Shown in pieces: positions 35,256-48,000 of a stretch of 64,000 nt of DNA (positions are counted from its first letter, which is position 1; every line of letters begins with the position of its first letter). Under the pieces are notes generated by a model. The model did no database searches, was not told where the DNA came from, and saw nothing but the letters and a program-made list of their open reading frames with translations. The DNA comes from Crambe crambe (Eukaryota; Porifera; Demospongiae; Poecilosclerida; Crambeidae). The position numbers were made by a program, and so were the translations under genes. Location: positions 5,084,001 through 5,148,000 of the forward strand of contig OZ004592.1 in assembly GCA_963924555.1 (NCBI GenBank), written 5' to 3'.

Positions 35256-38200
35256 ATGAGTCATACACCACTAGGCATAACTTTCATAGTGGCACTGCTA
35301 AATTGGACATACCAGTCGACTGGTGCTACAGGTAAGTATGTCCTTAGTGGGTTTGAATAAGCATCTTTAAAATTAACCTATTTAAGATTGTAGGGACGAC
35401 ATTTGTTTGGTGGGGTCTACTCATTATGGTAGACTAGAATACAACCTTTCTGGGGAGTGGATTAGTGTGTGTGGCAGGCAGTGGAATAACACATTATCGG
35501 AGACTGTCTGCAGGATTGTATCAGGAAATTTCGATAATGAAGATTGTAAGCCTTTTGAGATAATTAAGTTTACTTCAATGCCTAAATTCCATGTACTATA
35601 TTCAGCAATAATAACAAGCCATGTGAGTGGTGAAGTGCTGAACAGAAGTGTGCAGTTAATATACATCAGTGGAGAACTACAAGAAGTTAGATTAGAAAAT
35701 ACTCCATGTCCTGCCATCAATATCATTTGCAAAGGTGTGGTACTGTCATCTCCTTTTCTACCATTTACACTCATTCACTATCATACAGGGTCCTGTACCG
35801 GGACAGGTTTCTGCACTTGTACTCATGGTTTCGGAGGATCCAGATGTAATGATGGTCAGTTGATTCATGTACACCATTACATTAATCCATTTGGTGTCTG
35901 ACTAATAATCATAGCACTGTGTGATGGTGAGCCTTATTGTCCCAATGGAGGTACATGTTCATTTCCTGGGGTATGCAGCTGTGCAGAAGGATAGGTGCAA
36001 CCAGTGTAAGATGCTGAAGAATTATCACTGCTTTGTTAATATGTATATCTGATAACAGCTGTGTGCTCCCCTGACTGCATGAATGGAGGAACCTGCATGG
36101 AACCTGGAGAGTGCTCATGTGCATCAGGATGGACAGGTGATAGATGTGAAACAGGTATATACCACTTCATTAGTGAATATGTAGAGTTTAACGTGCATAT
36201 GATAACAGCTGTGTGCTCCCCTGACTGTATGAATGGAGGAACCTGCATAGAACCTGGAGAGTGCACATGTGCAGCAGGATGGACAGGGAACAGATGTGAA
36301 AAAGGTACACAACACTTCATTATATGTAGAGTTTAACTATGCTGAATGTACATATGATAACAGCTGTGTGCTCCCCTGACTGCATGAACGGAGGAACCTG
36401 CATAGAACCTGGAGAATGCACATGTGCAGCAGGATGGACAGGGAACAGATGTGAAACAGGTACACAACACTTCATTAGTGAATACGTAGAGTTTAACTAT
36501 GCCGAATGTACATATGATAACAGCTGTGTGCTCCCCTGACTGCATAAACGGAAGAACCTGTATAGAACCTGGAGTGTGCACATGTGCAGCAGGATGGACA
36601 GGGAACAGATGTGAAACAGGTACACAACACTTCATTAATGAGTTTAACTATGCCAAATGTACATATGATAACAGCTGTGTGCTCCCCTGACTGCATGAAC
36701 GGAGGAACCTGCATAGAACCTGGAGAGTGCACATGTGCAGCAGGATGGACAGGGAACAGGTGTGAAACAGGTACACAACACTTCATTAATGAATATGTAG
36801 AGTTTAACTATGCCGAATGTATACATATGATAACAGCTGTGTGCTCCCCCGACTGCATGAACGGAGGAACCTGCATAGAACCTGGAGAGTGCACATGTGC
36901 AGCAGGATGGACAGGGAACAGATGTGAAACAGGTACACAACACTTCACTAGTGAGTCTAGAATTGAAGGATAACCATGCATGTACAATTACCACAGCTGT
37001 GTGTGAACAAGGATGTGATAATGGAGGAACCTGCATAGAACCTGGAGAGTGCTCATGTGCAACAGGATGGACAGGGAACAGATGTGAAGCAGGTACACAA
37101 CACTTCATTAGTGAGTCTAGAGTTGAAATATATATATAACGATGTACAATGACCACAGCTGTGTGTGAGCAAGGATGTAATAATGGAGGTACTTGCACTG
37201 GACCTGGAGAGTGCATGTGCACAGAAGGATGGGAAGGAGATGCCTGTACAAGAGGTAGTCCATTGTTTTGAGTTATTTAATTCACTATACTGATGGCAAA
37301 TCTCTTCTTGTAGCTATCTGCAATCAGATATGTGCCAATGGGGGTATTTGTGTAGCACCAGGGATGTGCATGTGTCCAGAAAGACAGTGGCAAGGACATG
37401 ATTGTACACAAGGTATGTACATGCACTATAGATCATGGTTTAGCACTTCTCAATGATATGATAAAGGAAAAAATATTTATTCTAAATAAAAAAGGCAAGT
37501 AGGAATGGCTAATGTGTATGGTTCAAAAAAGTTCAGCAATAAGAGAGTGAACTTCAGTCAAGTAACCCCTACTTCACTCCCATGATGAGATATAAAGGGA
37601 ATGAAGTAGGAATAGTTAGCTCGTAGTTGGTGATGGGTAAGGGGTTACTTGAGTGAAGTTCACTCTCTTGTTGCTGAACTTTTTTGAACCATACACATTA
37701 GCCATCCCTACTTGCCTTTTTTATTTAGAATAAATATTTTTTCCTTTACTTATTCATCTACTTTTTTGATGTAATTCAGGTAGAGATGAAAGTATGGTGG
37801 AGTCCATCTTTCCAGTTGGCATAAGAATTGAGGCCTGCAGCGTTGGTGACAGTAAATAGATTGATTTGACAGACAAGAAGAAACTCTTAACCAAGATCAC
37901 TATTCGCTCTGCCAACACACGCGGTTCAAAGAATCAACCCTGGGGCGGGGCTGTTTCTATAATAGCGCACTGGGTCGACAATGTCATGTGTACGGGGTGG
38001 GGCATAAAAATGTCTGTCTATAGCTCGTTGTAGGTTGAAAGCTAACAAGTTGGAAATGACGTGCTATTTTTGAATATGTCGAGTTAAAGGTAAAGGATTA
38101 TAGCGCAGTCATTTCTGAGTAGATTGGTATAAGAATTATAGCATTTGAATGAACCATTTCTAAAATAAGTTGTTTGATGATGATGATGATGATGATCAGA

Positions 38201-41036
38201 TGAAAACAGCGATTGTAGAAGTCGCTGTAAAATGATACTGCTTTGTCTTCTGCTCTTCATACTTGAGTCCTAGCACATTGAAGGTGTTCTGTCTTCAAGA
38301 TAGGAGTTGCTGACTGTAGGAGGGAAGTATTCTGGAGTTATGAAAGAAAATATTAAGTACTACTCCAATGGAGGATCCGTGCCATCCCTACTTAGAGAGT
38401 ACTATTGTACTCTCTGATAATTTGCATGTGTTTACTAAACCATAGTGAAGATATTAACCATATATCATATCACTGCATCTTGGAATAAGCACTTTCAACA
38501 CATACACATGCTATTATGTGGCACTTAATGTTTATGTTTTCCAGCTCAATGTGATGATGATTTCTGTTTAAATGGAGGAAGCTGCTCATTCCCAAATAGT
38601 CGATGTCACTGTCCCAAGGGATGGACAGGGAATAGGTGTCAAAATGGTATAGCATGTGTAAGATTAGCTCATGTTATGCCAGGCATGATATTATATTCTC
38701 AACATGCAGAAGTGCTCAACTACTATGCAGTATTGGCACCTACTGCAGCTGTTCTGCTGCTGATACTCATCCTTGTACTAATAGCCATCATATCCATGGC
38801 GCAGTGCATCAAAAGAAAAAAGTCATATGACATCACCACACATTCAAGGTATAACAATTATCAGAGAGTGCGGTAGCACTCTCTAAGTAGGGATGGCAGG
38901 TCAAAGTCCATAGGACAGTATAAACTAAAAACTCTTCTTTCTCTTCTACCCTTACTCTACAGGTTCTCAGAAGGCTACAGTGAATTATTATATCTACAAA
39001 GAAGAGAGGAGAATGTTCAAAAGCCAAAAATTCATTCGCCAACATAAGAAAAAAACGAGTTCTAAAATTGACTTTTCGTTCTTTTTCTTTATAATAAGGA
39101 TAATAATAATAATAATAAGATCGACGTACCGACTTACTGGCTATAGTCATCAAAATTCTGCTTTGGCCATCTGTTAGAGCGGCACCTAGAGGCTGATCTT
39201 TTGCTATTAGTTTGGACTAAGGCTCTACTTCACTATTTGATAGCACTCGGAACACAGCTGCTAATCTTTCTACGCCATTTTGAAGGGGGCGGGGCTTATG
39301 GGCGGAGCCACGTAAGCTTAAGTTTAGCTATAGCCAAGGTCTTCATTCATTATCTGATGATGTTCCAGTCACTCCTTGCTGAATTACAGTACAGATGCTC
39401 ATCCTATAGTAGCATTATAGCCAGTACTTGGCTGTAGTGTAGTCAGCTCACTTCACCATGCCGTGTACATGTCATTTACATTGCTGTTGCTGTAAAGTTT
39501 TATATCAACAAAACTTAAATAGCTAAACAAATTCTTCAACCAGAGACACTGTATGTACCTACAAAAGAGGTTTATGTAGAGCTGGCTTTGTATAGTACTG
39601 TACTGTAGCCTCCCTCATTCAACTTCAAGCACTAAGAAAAAGGATAGAAACAAGTGAGCGTAAAAAATAAAAAGGTTAAGTAGGGATAGCCTAAAATCTA
39701 GCTGGGCTATCTATAATGTGCTGCAGCCTCGTATGAAAACAATCTTCGCGATATTACCTCATAAAAGGGGTGGGGCAATTAATAGCAGTTCTCCTCATAA
39801 CACCTGCACAGGATGTGGCCATTTGATGGCATCCACTATTATGATCACTACACCAAATGCATAAACTCCCCATACTCCTCCCTCAAGCAAGACATACGTA
39901 CCATCTCAATAATTATTTCAGTGATCACATATGTAACAATTAGCTAATGCTGTTCACTTTTTAAAATGTTCACTCCTTTCAGTACTCCATTACACTGCAG
40001 ATGATCATCCTTCAAACTCTCCTCCCTGAACAGAATGAAATACTGATCATTAAATAAATTTAGTTCAATCAAGGAAGCCTTTAGTGTCTATCAATTTTCA
40101 TAATCACAAAGAAAAAGAATGCAAACAAGTGAATGCAAAAAATTTCTTCGAAATAAAAATGTGAAGTAGGGATGCTATTATAACTGCAGCTTCATTATGA
40201 AAACCAAGTACTGCAGCATCGAAGCAGTATGGCCCAAAAATCTAGCTGGAATATGTATTATAACTGCATGCAAGAGAGTGAACTTAGTGAAGTGACCCTT
40301 ACCCATCATCAAGTACAAGATACTATTCCTACTTCACTCCCATGATCAAGGGCCAAGGGAGTGAAGTAGGAATAGTATCTCGTACTTGATGATGGGTAAG
40401 GGTCACTTCACTAAGTTCACTCTCTTGCATGCAGTTATAATACATATTCCAGCTAGATTTTTGGGCCATACTGCTTCGATGCTGCAGTACTTGGTTTTCA
40501 TAATGAAGCTGCAGTTATAATAGCATCCCTACTTCACATTTTTATTTCGAAGAAATTTTTTGCATTCACTTGTATCATATATATCAAGATGTTTCTCTAA
40601 AATAAAAATAGTTAGCTATAGTAAATGTTATCCATATAGCTATCACATTAACATGACTGTGTACACCAAATTAAATACATTTTGCACGTATGTATATCAC
40701 ATACACATACACAGACATCAACACAGTACAGTCCGGTTGTCACAGTTTAATGAAGAAATCAAGGAAATATCAGGCTCTGTTATCAATCCTTTTAGCAGTG
40801 GAAATGCTATCGGGATATTGAATCCAGTAAACGATTTCGTTTTTGATGATCACGAGCCCAGCATTCACGATTTAGTAGAACTTCATGACCAGATCATCAT
40901 ATCTCCAAGAGAAGAAGAGAATGCTCCTACATTGAAGTTTATCCCCCCTCCAATTCAGCCAGCTAAGGATAATCAAGGAGTATCGACCACCTCAGCAAGT
41001 CCAATGACACAGACGGACTCTTCTTCAAACAAGTAA
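35256..41036 (+). CDS. R6: SRCR/EGF type I receptor with shortened tail tC
   Basis: Exons: 35256-35331 (signal peptide), 35387-35734 (SRCR-like, 348 nt, open), EGF 35789-35854, 36059-36154, 36209-36304, 36364-36459, 36524-36619, 36675-36770, 36837-36932, 36997-37092, 37159-37254, 37314-37412, 38545-38646, TM 38710-38848, tail tC 40727-41036. The sum is 636 codons. The EGF exon at 35915-36005 has an 11-nt deletion and a TAG and must be skipped. Two insertions enlarge the gene: about 950 bp from 37462 and about 1.7 kb within the TM-to-tail intron. The tail stops at SSSNK through foldback F4, so the long YHTLEPP part is lost. Downstream tB2 (43094) is in a compatible phase. Confidence 0.65.
35915..36005 (+). 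pseudogene. Frameshifted EGF exon in R6
   Basis: Compared with 25645-25746, 11 nt between GAAGG and AGGTGCAACC are gone, so GAAGGATAG introduces a stop. The borders and GTAAG donor are intact. Confidence 0.75.
37462..38417. mobile_element. Composite insertion containing foldback F2
   Basis: Paralogous introns in R7 (near 46515) and R9 (near 58965) run straight from CAATGATATGAT into AATTT, so about 950 bp was inserted here. The left part, 37462-37748, is a foldback with TAAAGGAAAAAATATTTATT ends. The rest is a non-coding repeat whose middle (AGCGCAGTCATTTCTGAG, then a GAT-triplet run) recurs at 41710-41850. The same composite is in R8 at 50121-51077. Confidence 0.7.
38849..40134. other. Inserted repeat-rich DNA in the R6 tail intron
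   Basis: The equivalent intron in R4 and R8 is about 155-165 bp. Here it is interrupted after ATAACAATTAT and resumes at ATCATATATATC (40573). The material includes fragments shared with 9420-9500 and with 28285-28800. No gene is supported. Confidence 0.6.
40135..40573. mobile_element. Foldback element F3
   Basis: A 439-bp palindrome with ends ACAAGTGAATGC...GCATTCACTTGT and centre near 40350. It is almost perfect over its full arms. Confidence 0.85.
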
Positions 41037-41338
41037 AGGAAAAAATATTTATTCTAAATAAAAAAGAGATGTAGGGATGGCTGTGTGCGGTTCAAAAAAG
41101 TTCAGCAACAAGAGAGTGAACTTCGTCAAGTAACCCTTACCCATCACCAACTACGAGCCAACTATTCCTACTTCACTCCCTTTATATCTCATCACGGGAG
41201 TGAAGTAGGAATAGTTGGTGATGGGTAAGGGGTTACTTGACTGAAGTTCACTCTCTTGTTGCTGAACTTTTTTGAACTGCACACAGCCATCCCTACTTCT
41301 CTTTTTTATTTAGAATAAATATTTTTTCCTTTACTTGT
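41029..41338. mobile_element. Foldback element F4, ends the R6 tail
   Basis: A 310-bp palindrome, ends ACAAGTAAAGG...CCTTTACTTGT. It is inserted in the tC exon at the same TCAAACAAG position as F1 in R4 and donates the TAA stop. About 500 bp of further inserted repeat follows to 41854, where tC coding sequence resumes. Confidence 0.8.
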
Positions 41339-41854
41339 TCAGCATCTTTTTTGATGTAATGCTCTATTTATAGGCAACTGGATGCTGTGATTCTGCTATC
41401 AAAGTTAAAGTTTAGCTATGTAGTTCATTGGAGGTTTCGTCATAATATTGTATGAGCCTGATCTGGAAGGACTAATGCATTTATAATGAGATTGCCATTG
41501 ACCTAAGGCCTTTACTGATATGTACCTGTATCAAAGCTTGATTCATAACCAGACTAGTGCCTAGGGTGAGACCGATCGAAATCAAGAGAGTGAAAGCTAA
41601 TGATAGATTTGCTACAGTTGCGAGGTCAAGGTCCTTGAATCATGTGCATGGAATGGGGCATAAAATATAAGCTACAAGTTCGAAAATGACGTGCTATTTT
41701 GAACATGTCGAGTTAGATTATAGCGCAGTCATTTCTGAGTAGATTGGTATAAGAATTATAGCATTTGAATGAACCATTTCTGAAATAAGTTGTTTAATGA
41801 TGATGATGAACGACCAGATGAAAACGATTTTTGAAGTTGCTGTAAAATGATACT

Positions 41855-42822
41855 CATCAACACCAGATTCAAGTCACATGATTGAGTTACCAAGTCTTAA
41901 AACTGGGTTACCAAAAGCTGACTTACCAAGTCATGTCAGGCCTGTACCCAGAAATAAAATTTTTGCCTGGCCACGCCCACTTTTACCTGACCACACCCAT
42001 TTTGATAGGCTGTTGCAGCTGTTAACTGTAGGCAGTCAGGGAGTAGCTGATGAAGATATCTTCTACCTGCACAGTTTTACAGTAAGACTTGGATACAAGC
42101 TGAACTTAGCAGAGCTAATAGCTTCAGGCACCATAGATCTATAGCTGTTTTAAATTCAGTAGCCTAGGGGTGGGTTATAGCTAGCTAATAACTGACCTTT
42201 TCTGGACAATAAGCTTTGCTAGACTCGTTCTCTTTCTCTCTGCTTCGAGCTAGCTCATGCACATGAACGAACTAAAATGATTTTTAATGACACGCGCATT
42301 TAAAATTCATTTTGAAAAGGGAGTTCGATCGAACCGCTTGGTACGGGTTTGCATGTGACCAAACTACCACAGAAAAAGACTCGAGATTCTAACCTCCCTA
42401 GGCACGAATAAAAAATCCAAAAAGAGAATGACAAATTACCCTTAAATGCACAGGGTCGTGCAATGGTAGAACAACCTGAAATGCTTGGTTCCAGCAACAA
42501 AAGTCACATTTCCAGCAATAAAAATCATGCTTCCAGTAGCAAGAGAATTTCTGAGTTACCAGGTCATGTGACCAAACTACCGCAAAAAAAAATTTGAGAT
42601 CCTAACCTCCCTCGACATGAACAAAAAGTTCGAAAAGAGGATGAAAAAAACCCTTAAATGCACAGGGTCATGCAATGGTAGAACAACCACCTAAACAAGA
42701 AATGCTTGAACATAACGCTGATCCCAGCAACAAAAGTAACATTTCTAATAGTGAAAATCAAGCTAGTACTGGAGGTCACAGTGAGAACTTGAATATCAAT
42801 GATCCCAAGAAAGTAGGCACAG
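41855..42822 (+). pseudogene. Decayed continuation of tail tC (R6)
   Basis: It resumes with [17 protein letters not shown] and continues in pieces ([38 protein letters not shown]) that align to the R9 tail around 59890-60435. It is interrupted by a 415-bp insertion at 41937-42351 and carries several stops (for example CACGAATAA near 42405). At 42822 it is joined directly to tB1 sequence without a splice site. Confidence 0.8.
41937..42351. mobile_element. 415-bp insertion with 5-bp target duplication
   Basis: CATGT is duplicated at 41932-41936 and 42352-42356; R9 has a single CATGT at the same codon position. Ends are imperfect inverted repeats, CAGGCCTGTACC and CAAACCCGTACC. The same insertion is in R8 (52706-53121), so it predates that duplication. 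Superfamily not recognised. Confidence 0.75.
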
Positions 42823-42947
42823 TGGCACAAAGACCAGCAAAGGACATAGTGATGAAAGATAACATTAGCCTATGAAACAGTAGCAGCCAGCAGCATACAA
42901 CCAAACATCTCCTATGGAGTAGTAGGGACAAAAAAGATTGATAAGAG
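42822..42947 (+). pseudogene. tB1, third copy, fused to tC and frameshifted
   Basis: The normal acceptor is replaced by tC sequence, and one extra base in GATAACATTAGCC (GATAACGTAGCC in the intact exon) leads to an early TGA. Confidence 0.8.
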
Positions 42948-43093
42948 GTATTACTACCACATGCATACTAAAGCCTGGTTGGATGTATGTGAATACAATA
43001 CAGCTATAGCCTGTATATAATAACTGTATAAAATAACAACTCCAAGATTTACAAAGTGAACATGAACTAAGTTATTATTTGTTACTTTTGCAG

Positions 43094-43550
43094 AATTGTA
43101 GACACAAAAATGGAAATACTACATGAAAATGGTGATCCCGAAGCCATTAAGGGAGTGGCTAATGTTTCCTATGGAATAACTGCACTAAGAGAATCTGAAA
43201 CAGCCCGGGGAAAAAATCCTGTACAGCCATATGAAATAGTGAACCTTGTATCTGATAAGTCACCTGATAAGAGTGAAACACTTGGGAACAAGCAAGGACA
43301 ATCTGAAACAATGGGAGCAAAAAACACAGCACAGCCTTATGAGATTGTAAACCCTGTGTCTGATAAGCCACCCAAGCCATTCAACAAGTTATGGAAGAGA
43401 AAAACTGCTGGAAACAAGCAAGAAAATTTTGAAAATGTGGGAGCAAACAATACAGTACAACCATACGAGGTTGTAGATCTTGTACATGATAGCTATACTG
43501 AAGAGCAAAAGTCTGAGACTCTTCTTGAAGAATACGAGGACATATTTTGA
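43094..43550 (+). CDS. Tail exon tB2, third copy
   Basis: Open frame with acceptor CTTTTGCAG and TGA at 43548. It encodes RIVDTKMEILHENG, NVSYGI and three QPYE[IV]V-[ND] motifs. Its phase would let it replace the truncated tC tail of R6; this use is inference. Confidence 0.5.
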
Positions 43551-44862
43551 TTTTGCAAAGTTACACTGGTAGCTATACACTGTCAGCAAGTAGTGTGTTG
43601 TTTTTTTTGAAAAAAATTTTTTAAAAGTTTTTACATCGTTTAGGTTTCATGAAATGAATGTGTTTCCAATGGTGTAGTGTATGTTAGCTTCAATAGCTGG
43701 TTGCTGCTAACAGTGCCATCTTCAATTCCTCCAGCAGCTGAAGTGGTGGAGTTATTCTCAAAAGCTTATAGAAATCATGCTTTCCTGATTTAGCAACACA
43801 TTTTAGATAGATCAGGTCACCACACGACTCACACTAAAGTGCTTGCTGCACATCTTTAGCATTCTAGTAGATGGTTGATTCGAAAAGCTGACTGGAGACC
43901 TGTCACTCCATTGGCAGAACAGGTGTGGCCTGGCGACAGGTTGGGCAAGTAAGGAAGAGTTTTCCCTGCTGGTCTTTCCCACTAAGATAGGAGAAGCTTA
44001 GGGTCAGTGTAAATACCAAGACAGAGAGAAACTAACCTTGCAAGGCTACTTACTTGGTAAGGCAGTGCACTTTCATGTGCGACCTTATTTGGTGATGTTA
44101 GTTTTTTTGACAGTACACTCTAGAAATGAAAGTACATGTGTACTACATTCTAAGGAATGCACTCTGTAAACAGTATAAACTGTATACCTTTACTCTGTAA
44201 ACAGTATAAACTGTATACCTTTACTCTTGTAAACTGTTTACAGGGAGCATTCCTTTGGTAAAAAGTCATGGTATTTACCAGTGCAATATGGGTGACATAT
44301 ACACATGGTATTTACCAGTGCAACATTTAACTACACCATAAGTAATAATGTTCACAGATGGCTTTCTTCTTTCTTTCGTGTATGTCTGACTGGTGTGGAG
44401 TCATGTGTGATTATCCTATTGCACTATTGCACTTACACTACTGAGCTGTGTATATGTGAAAATGGCACTCATGTTGCACTGGTAAATACCATGTGTATAT
44501 GTGAAAATGGCACCCATGTTGCACTGGTAAATACCATGTGTATATGTGAGAGAAAATGCATGTCCTCCACTTAGAGTTATGCAAACATATAAGTAATTGG
44601 TTAGCTATGATGTTATGGAAAGTTTCTTGCAGTGGAGCAATACACTTACTCGTTTCTGCTTCCAAAGAAAATAACCAATCAAAACTCTTGATTGATGTTT
44701 TACAAACTCATTAAAGTGTAGAGTATATACGACTATAGACCGTTTACATTTCCCAAATATTCCAAATGATAGCACACAAGAGGAGTTGATATAACTGACT
44801 GATGCACATATATTGCATAATTCTACCTACACAGCGAGAAAATCAGTAAGAGAGCAAGAGAG
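43551..44862. other. Spacer between tB2 and R7
   Basis: Non-coding. It has a tandem duplication at 44163-44220 (CTCTGTAAACAGTATAAACTG twice) and copies of TTTACCAGTGCAA in both orientations between 44275 and 44545. The segment about 44340-44480 is inverted relative to the paralogous spacer at 55100-55220. AGCACACAAGAGGAGTTGAT at about 44771 is kept upstream of all five SRCR genes and could belong to their promoter. Confidence 0.6.
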
Positions 44863-47294
44863 ATGAGTCATACACCACTAGGCATAACTTTCATAGTGGT
44901 ACTGCTAAATTGGACATACCAGTCGACTGGTGCTACAGGTAAGTATGTCCTTAGTGGGTTTGAATAAGCATCTTTCACATTAGCCTATTTAAGATTGTAG
45001 GGACGACATTTGTTTGGTGGGGTCTACCCATTATGGTAGACTAGAGTACAACCTTTCTGGGGAGTGGATTAGTGTGTGTGGCAGGCAGTGGAATAACACA
45101 TTATCAGAGACTGTCTGCAGGATTGTATCAGGAAATTTCAATAATGAAGATTGTAAGCCTTTTGAGATAATTAAGTTTACTTCAATGCCTAAATTCCATG
45201 TACTATTCAGCAATAATAACAAGTCATGTGAATGGTGAAGTGCTGAACAGAAGTGTGCAGTTAATATACATCAGAGGCCTAGAATTACAACCTTTAGACT
45301 ATAATACAACATTAGAAGAAGACGCCATGTGGGAAGTAGTTGAATTTGAAGACACTCCATGTCCTGCCATTAATATCACTTGCAAAGGTGTGGTATTATC
45401 ATCTCCTTTTCTCTACCATTTTCACTCATTCATTATCATACAGGGTCCTGTACCAGGACAGATTTCTGCACTTGCACTCCTGGTTTTGGAGGATCCAGAT
45501 GTAATGATGGTCAGTTGATTCATGTACACCATTATATTAATCCATTTGGTGTCTGATTGGTAATTATAGCACTGTGTGATGGTGAGCCTTATTGTCCCAA
45601 TGGAGGAACATGTTCATTTCCTGGGGTATGCAGCTGTGCGGAAGGCTGGGAGGGGGACAGGTGTAACCAATGTAAGATGCTGAAGAATTATCACTGCTTT
45701 GTTAATATGTATATATGATAACAGCTGTGTGCTCCCCTGACTGCATGAATGGAGGAACCTGCATAGAACCTGGAGAGTGCACATGTGCAGCAGGATGGAC
45801 AGGGAACAGATGTGAAACAGGTACACAACACTTCATTAATGAATATGTAGAGTTTAACTATGCCGAATGTATACATATGATAACAGCTGTGTGCTCCCCT
45901 GACTGCATGAACGGAGGAATCTGCATAGAACTTGGAGTGTGCACATGTGTAACAGGATGGACAGGGAACAGATGTGAAACAGGTACACAACACTTCACTA
46001 GTGAGTCTAGAATTGAAGGATAACCATGCATGTACAATTACCACAGCTGTGTGTGAACAAGGATGTGATAATGGAGGAACCTGCATAGAACCTGGAGAGT
46101 GCTCATGTGCAACAGGATGGACAGGGAACAGATGTGAAGCAGGTACACAACACTACTTCATTAGTGAGTCTAGAATTGAAATATATATATAACGATGTAC
46201 AATGACCACAGCTGTGTGTGAGCAAGGATGTAATAATGGAGGTACTTGCACTGGACCTGGAGAGTGCATGTGCACAGAAAGATGGGAAGGAGATGCCTGT
46301 ACAAGAGGTAATCCATTGTTTTGAGTTATTTAATTCACTATACTGATGGCAAATCTCTTCTTGTAGCTATCTGCAATCAGACATGTGCCAATGGGGGTTT
46401 TTGTGTAGCACCAGGGATCTGCATGTGTCCAGAAAGACAGTGGCAAGGACATGATTGTACACAAGGTATGTACATGCACAATAGATCATGGTTTAGCACT
46501 TATCAATGATATGATAATTTGCATGTATTTACTAAACTATCAATCATAAATTATATCACATCACTACATCTTGGAATAAGCACTTTCAACATACACACAT
46601 GCTATTATGTGGCACTTATTTTATGTTTTCCAGCTCTATGTGATGATGATTTCTGTTTAAATGGAGGACGCTGCTCATTCCCAAATACTCGATGTCACTG
46701 TCCCAAGGGATGGACAGGGAATAGGTGTCAAAATGGTATATGTGTAAGATTAGCTCGTATTATGCCAGGCATGATATTATATTCTCCACATGCAGAAGTG
46801 CTCAACTACTATGCAGTATTGGCACCTACTGCAGCTGTTCTGCTGCTGATACTCATCCTTGTACTAATAGCCATCATATCCATGGTGCAGTGCATCAAAA
46901 GAAAAAACTCGTACAAAACTACTATACAGTCAAGGTGTTCTGTTTGCTACATACTAACAGTATACATGTAGTGACCACGTACATCTTATTGGAACATTGA
47001 TTAACTGTACTAAGTGGAGTCCCAATGTCACTGTTCACTGAAAATCATTAATCTGACAATAGCTAATTATAGTTATTATGCCTTTTCTCTTTCAGAAATC
47101 AGAGTATGAATCTGGATACTGATGAAGCATACTCTATCAGTAGAAATATAGCTGCGATAGAGAGTGTGTCTAACACTGCATATGGAATATTCACAGAAGA
47201 AAGAGAGGGAGCAAGAACTGTATATCCATATGAGGTCCATAATAGGTCACCAGCTACAACTGATGAACCCGAATATGAGGAAATCTCAAAGTGA
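44863..47294 (+). CDS. R7: hybrid receptor, SRCR/EGF ectodomain with R3-type tail tD
   Basis: Exons: 44863-44938 (signal peptide), 44994-45387 (SRCR-like), EGF 45444-45509, 45570-45671, 45725-45820, 45887-45982, 46047-46142, 46212-46307, 46367-46465, 46634-46735, TM 46796-46934, tail tD 47096-47294. The N-terminal part matches R4/R6; the end of the TM exon ([11 protein letters not shown]) and tail match R3/R5. The SRCR exon is 394 nt and lacks the same two bases as R4, giving a stop; skipping it leaves an open product of about 388 residues. Tail motifs are AYSI, NTAYGIF, PYEVHN and EYEEIS. Confidence 0.6.
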
Positions 47295-47607
47295 CTCTCA
47301 ACCCGAATATGAGGAAATCTCAAAGTGACTCTCGAAGACCAATATATTACGTGTGTCTATTGTCCCTATAGCTTAATGATATTATAATAGTACAAGTGAA
47401 TGGGAAAAAAATTATGCTAAATAAAAAGGCCATGTAGGGTTAGTCTGTACAGCAGTTTCTGTGAACAAATATCAAAATTATGCTGCCTTCAATAATAATC
47501 CCTACATCACTGCCTCCTGCCAAGCTGCTTTAATTGTTCATGTCAAAGTGTTCTACTTGGTTCTGATCTGTCTAAATGTAAAAGCATTATAACGACAATT
47601 TGATTGA

Positions 47608-48000
47608 TTTTTCTTATATGATATCACATCATATCAACATACGTATTTCAATTAAACATAATCTCGACGTTTCGGCTGGACTACTCCAGCCTTCATCAGG
47701 AGAAAAACAAAATTTGAAATGAAAAATGATACAAAAAAAAAATAGCCAGAGGACACGCATGCGCATGAGCATGCTAGTTAAACACTGATGAAACTGCTAC
47801 TTGTGTAAGTTCAAAAGAGCAGGCCAGCATGGTGGTAGCTAACTCAATTCTAACATCTCTGTTAAAATGATATATCAATGGAAATGTCGAGATTATGATA
47901 TTATATTAATTTTGATGTTATATGAGATATAAGAATCAAATCCTTATGTTTTTATTATGTTTAATTGAAATATGTATGTTGCGATATCGTATAAGAAAAA
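47608..48000. mobile_element. Palindromic element with hammerhead core (copy 3)
   Basis: Core on the minus strand at 47669-47699, identical stem II to the copies at 24391 and 34704. It follows tD as in R3 and R5, so it was duplicated together with the tail. Confidence 0.65.

Noticed and set aside
36644-37222. 192-codon minus-strand frame rich in Cys, His and Pro
   Set aside because: Antisense of EGF exons plus introns. It repeats opposite every EGF array and has no independent splice or start context.
41878-42144. 88-codon frame read as a new protein
   Set aside because: Its first 20 codons are tC tail relic and the rest is the 415-bp insertion bounded by CATGT duplications; it is a chimera, not a gene.
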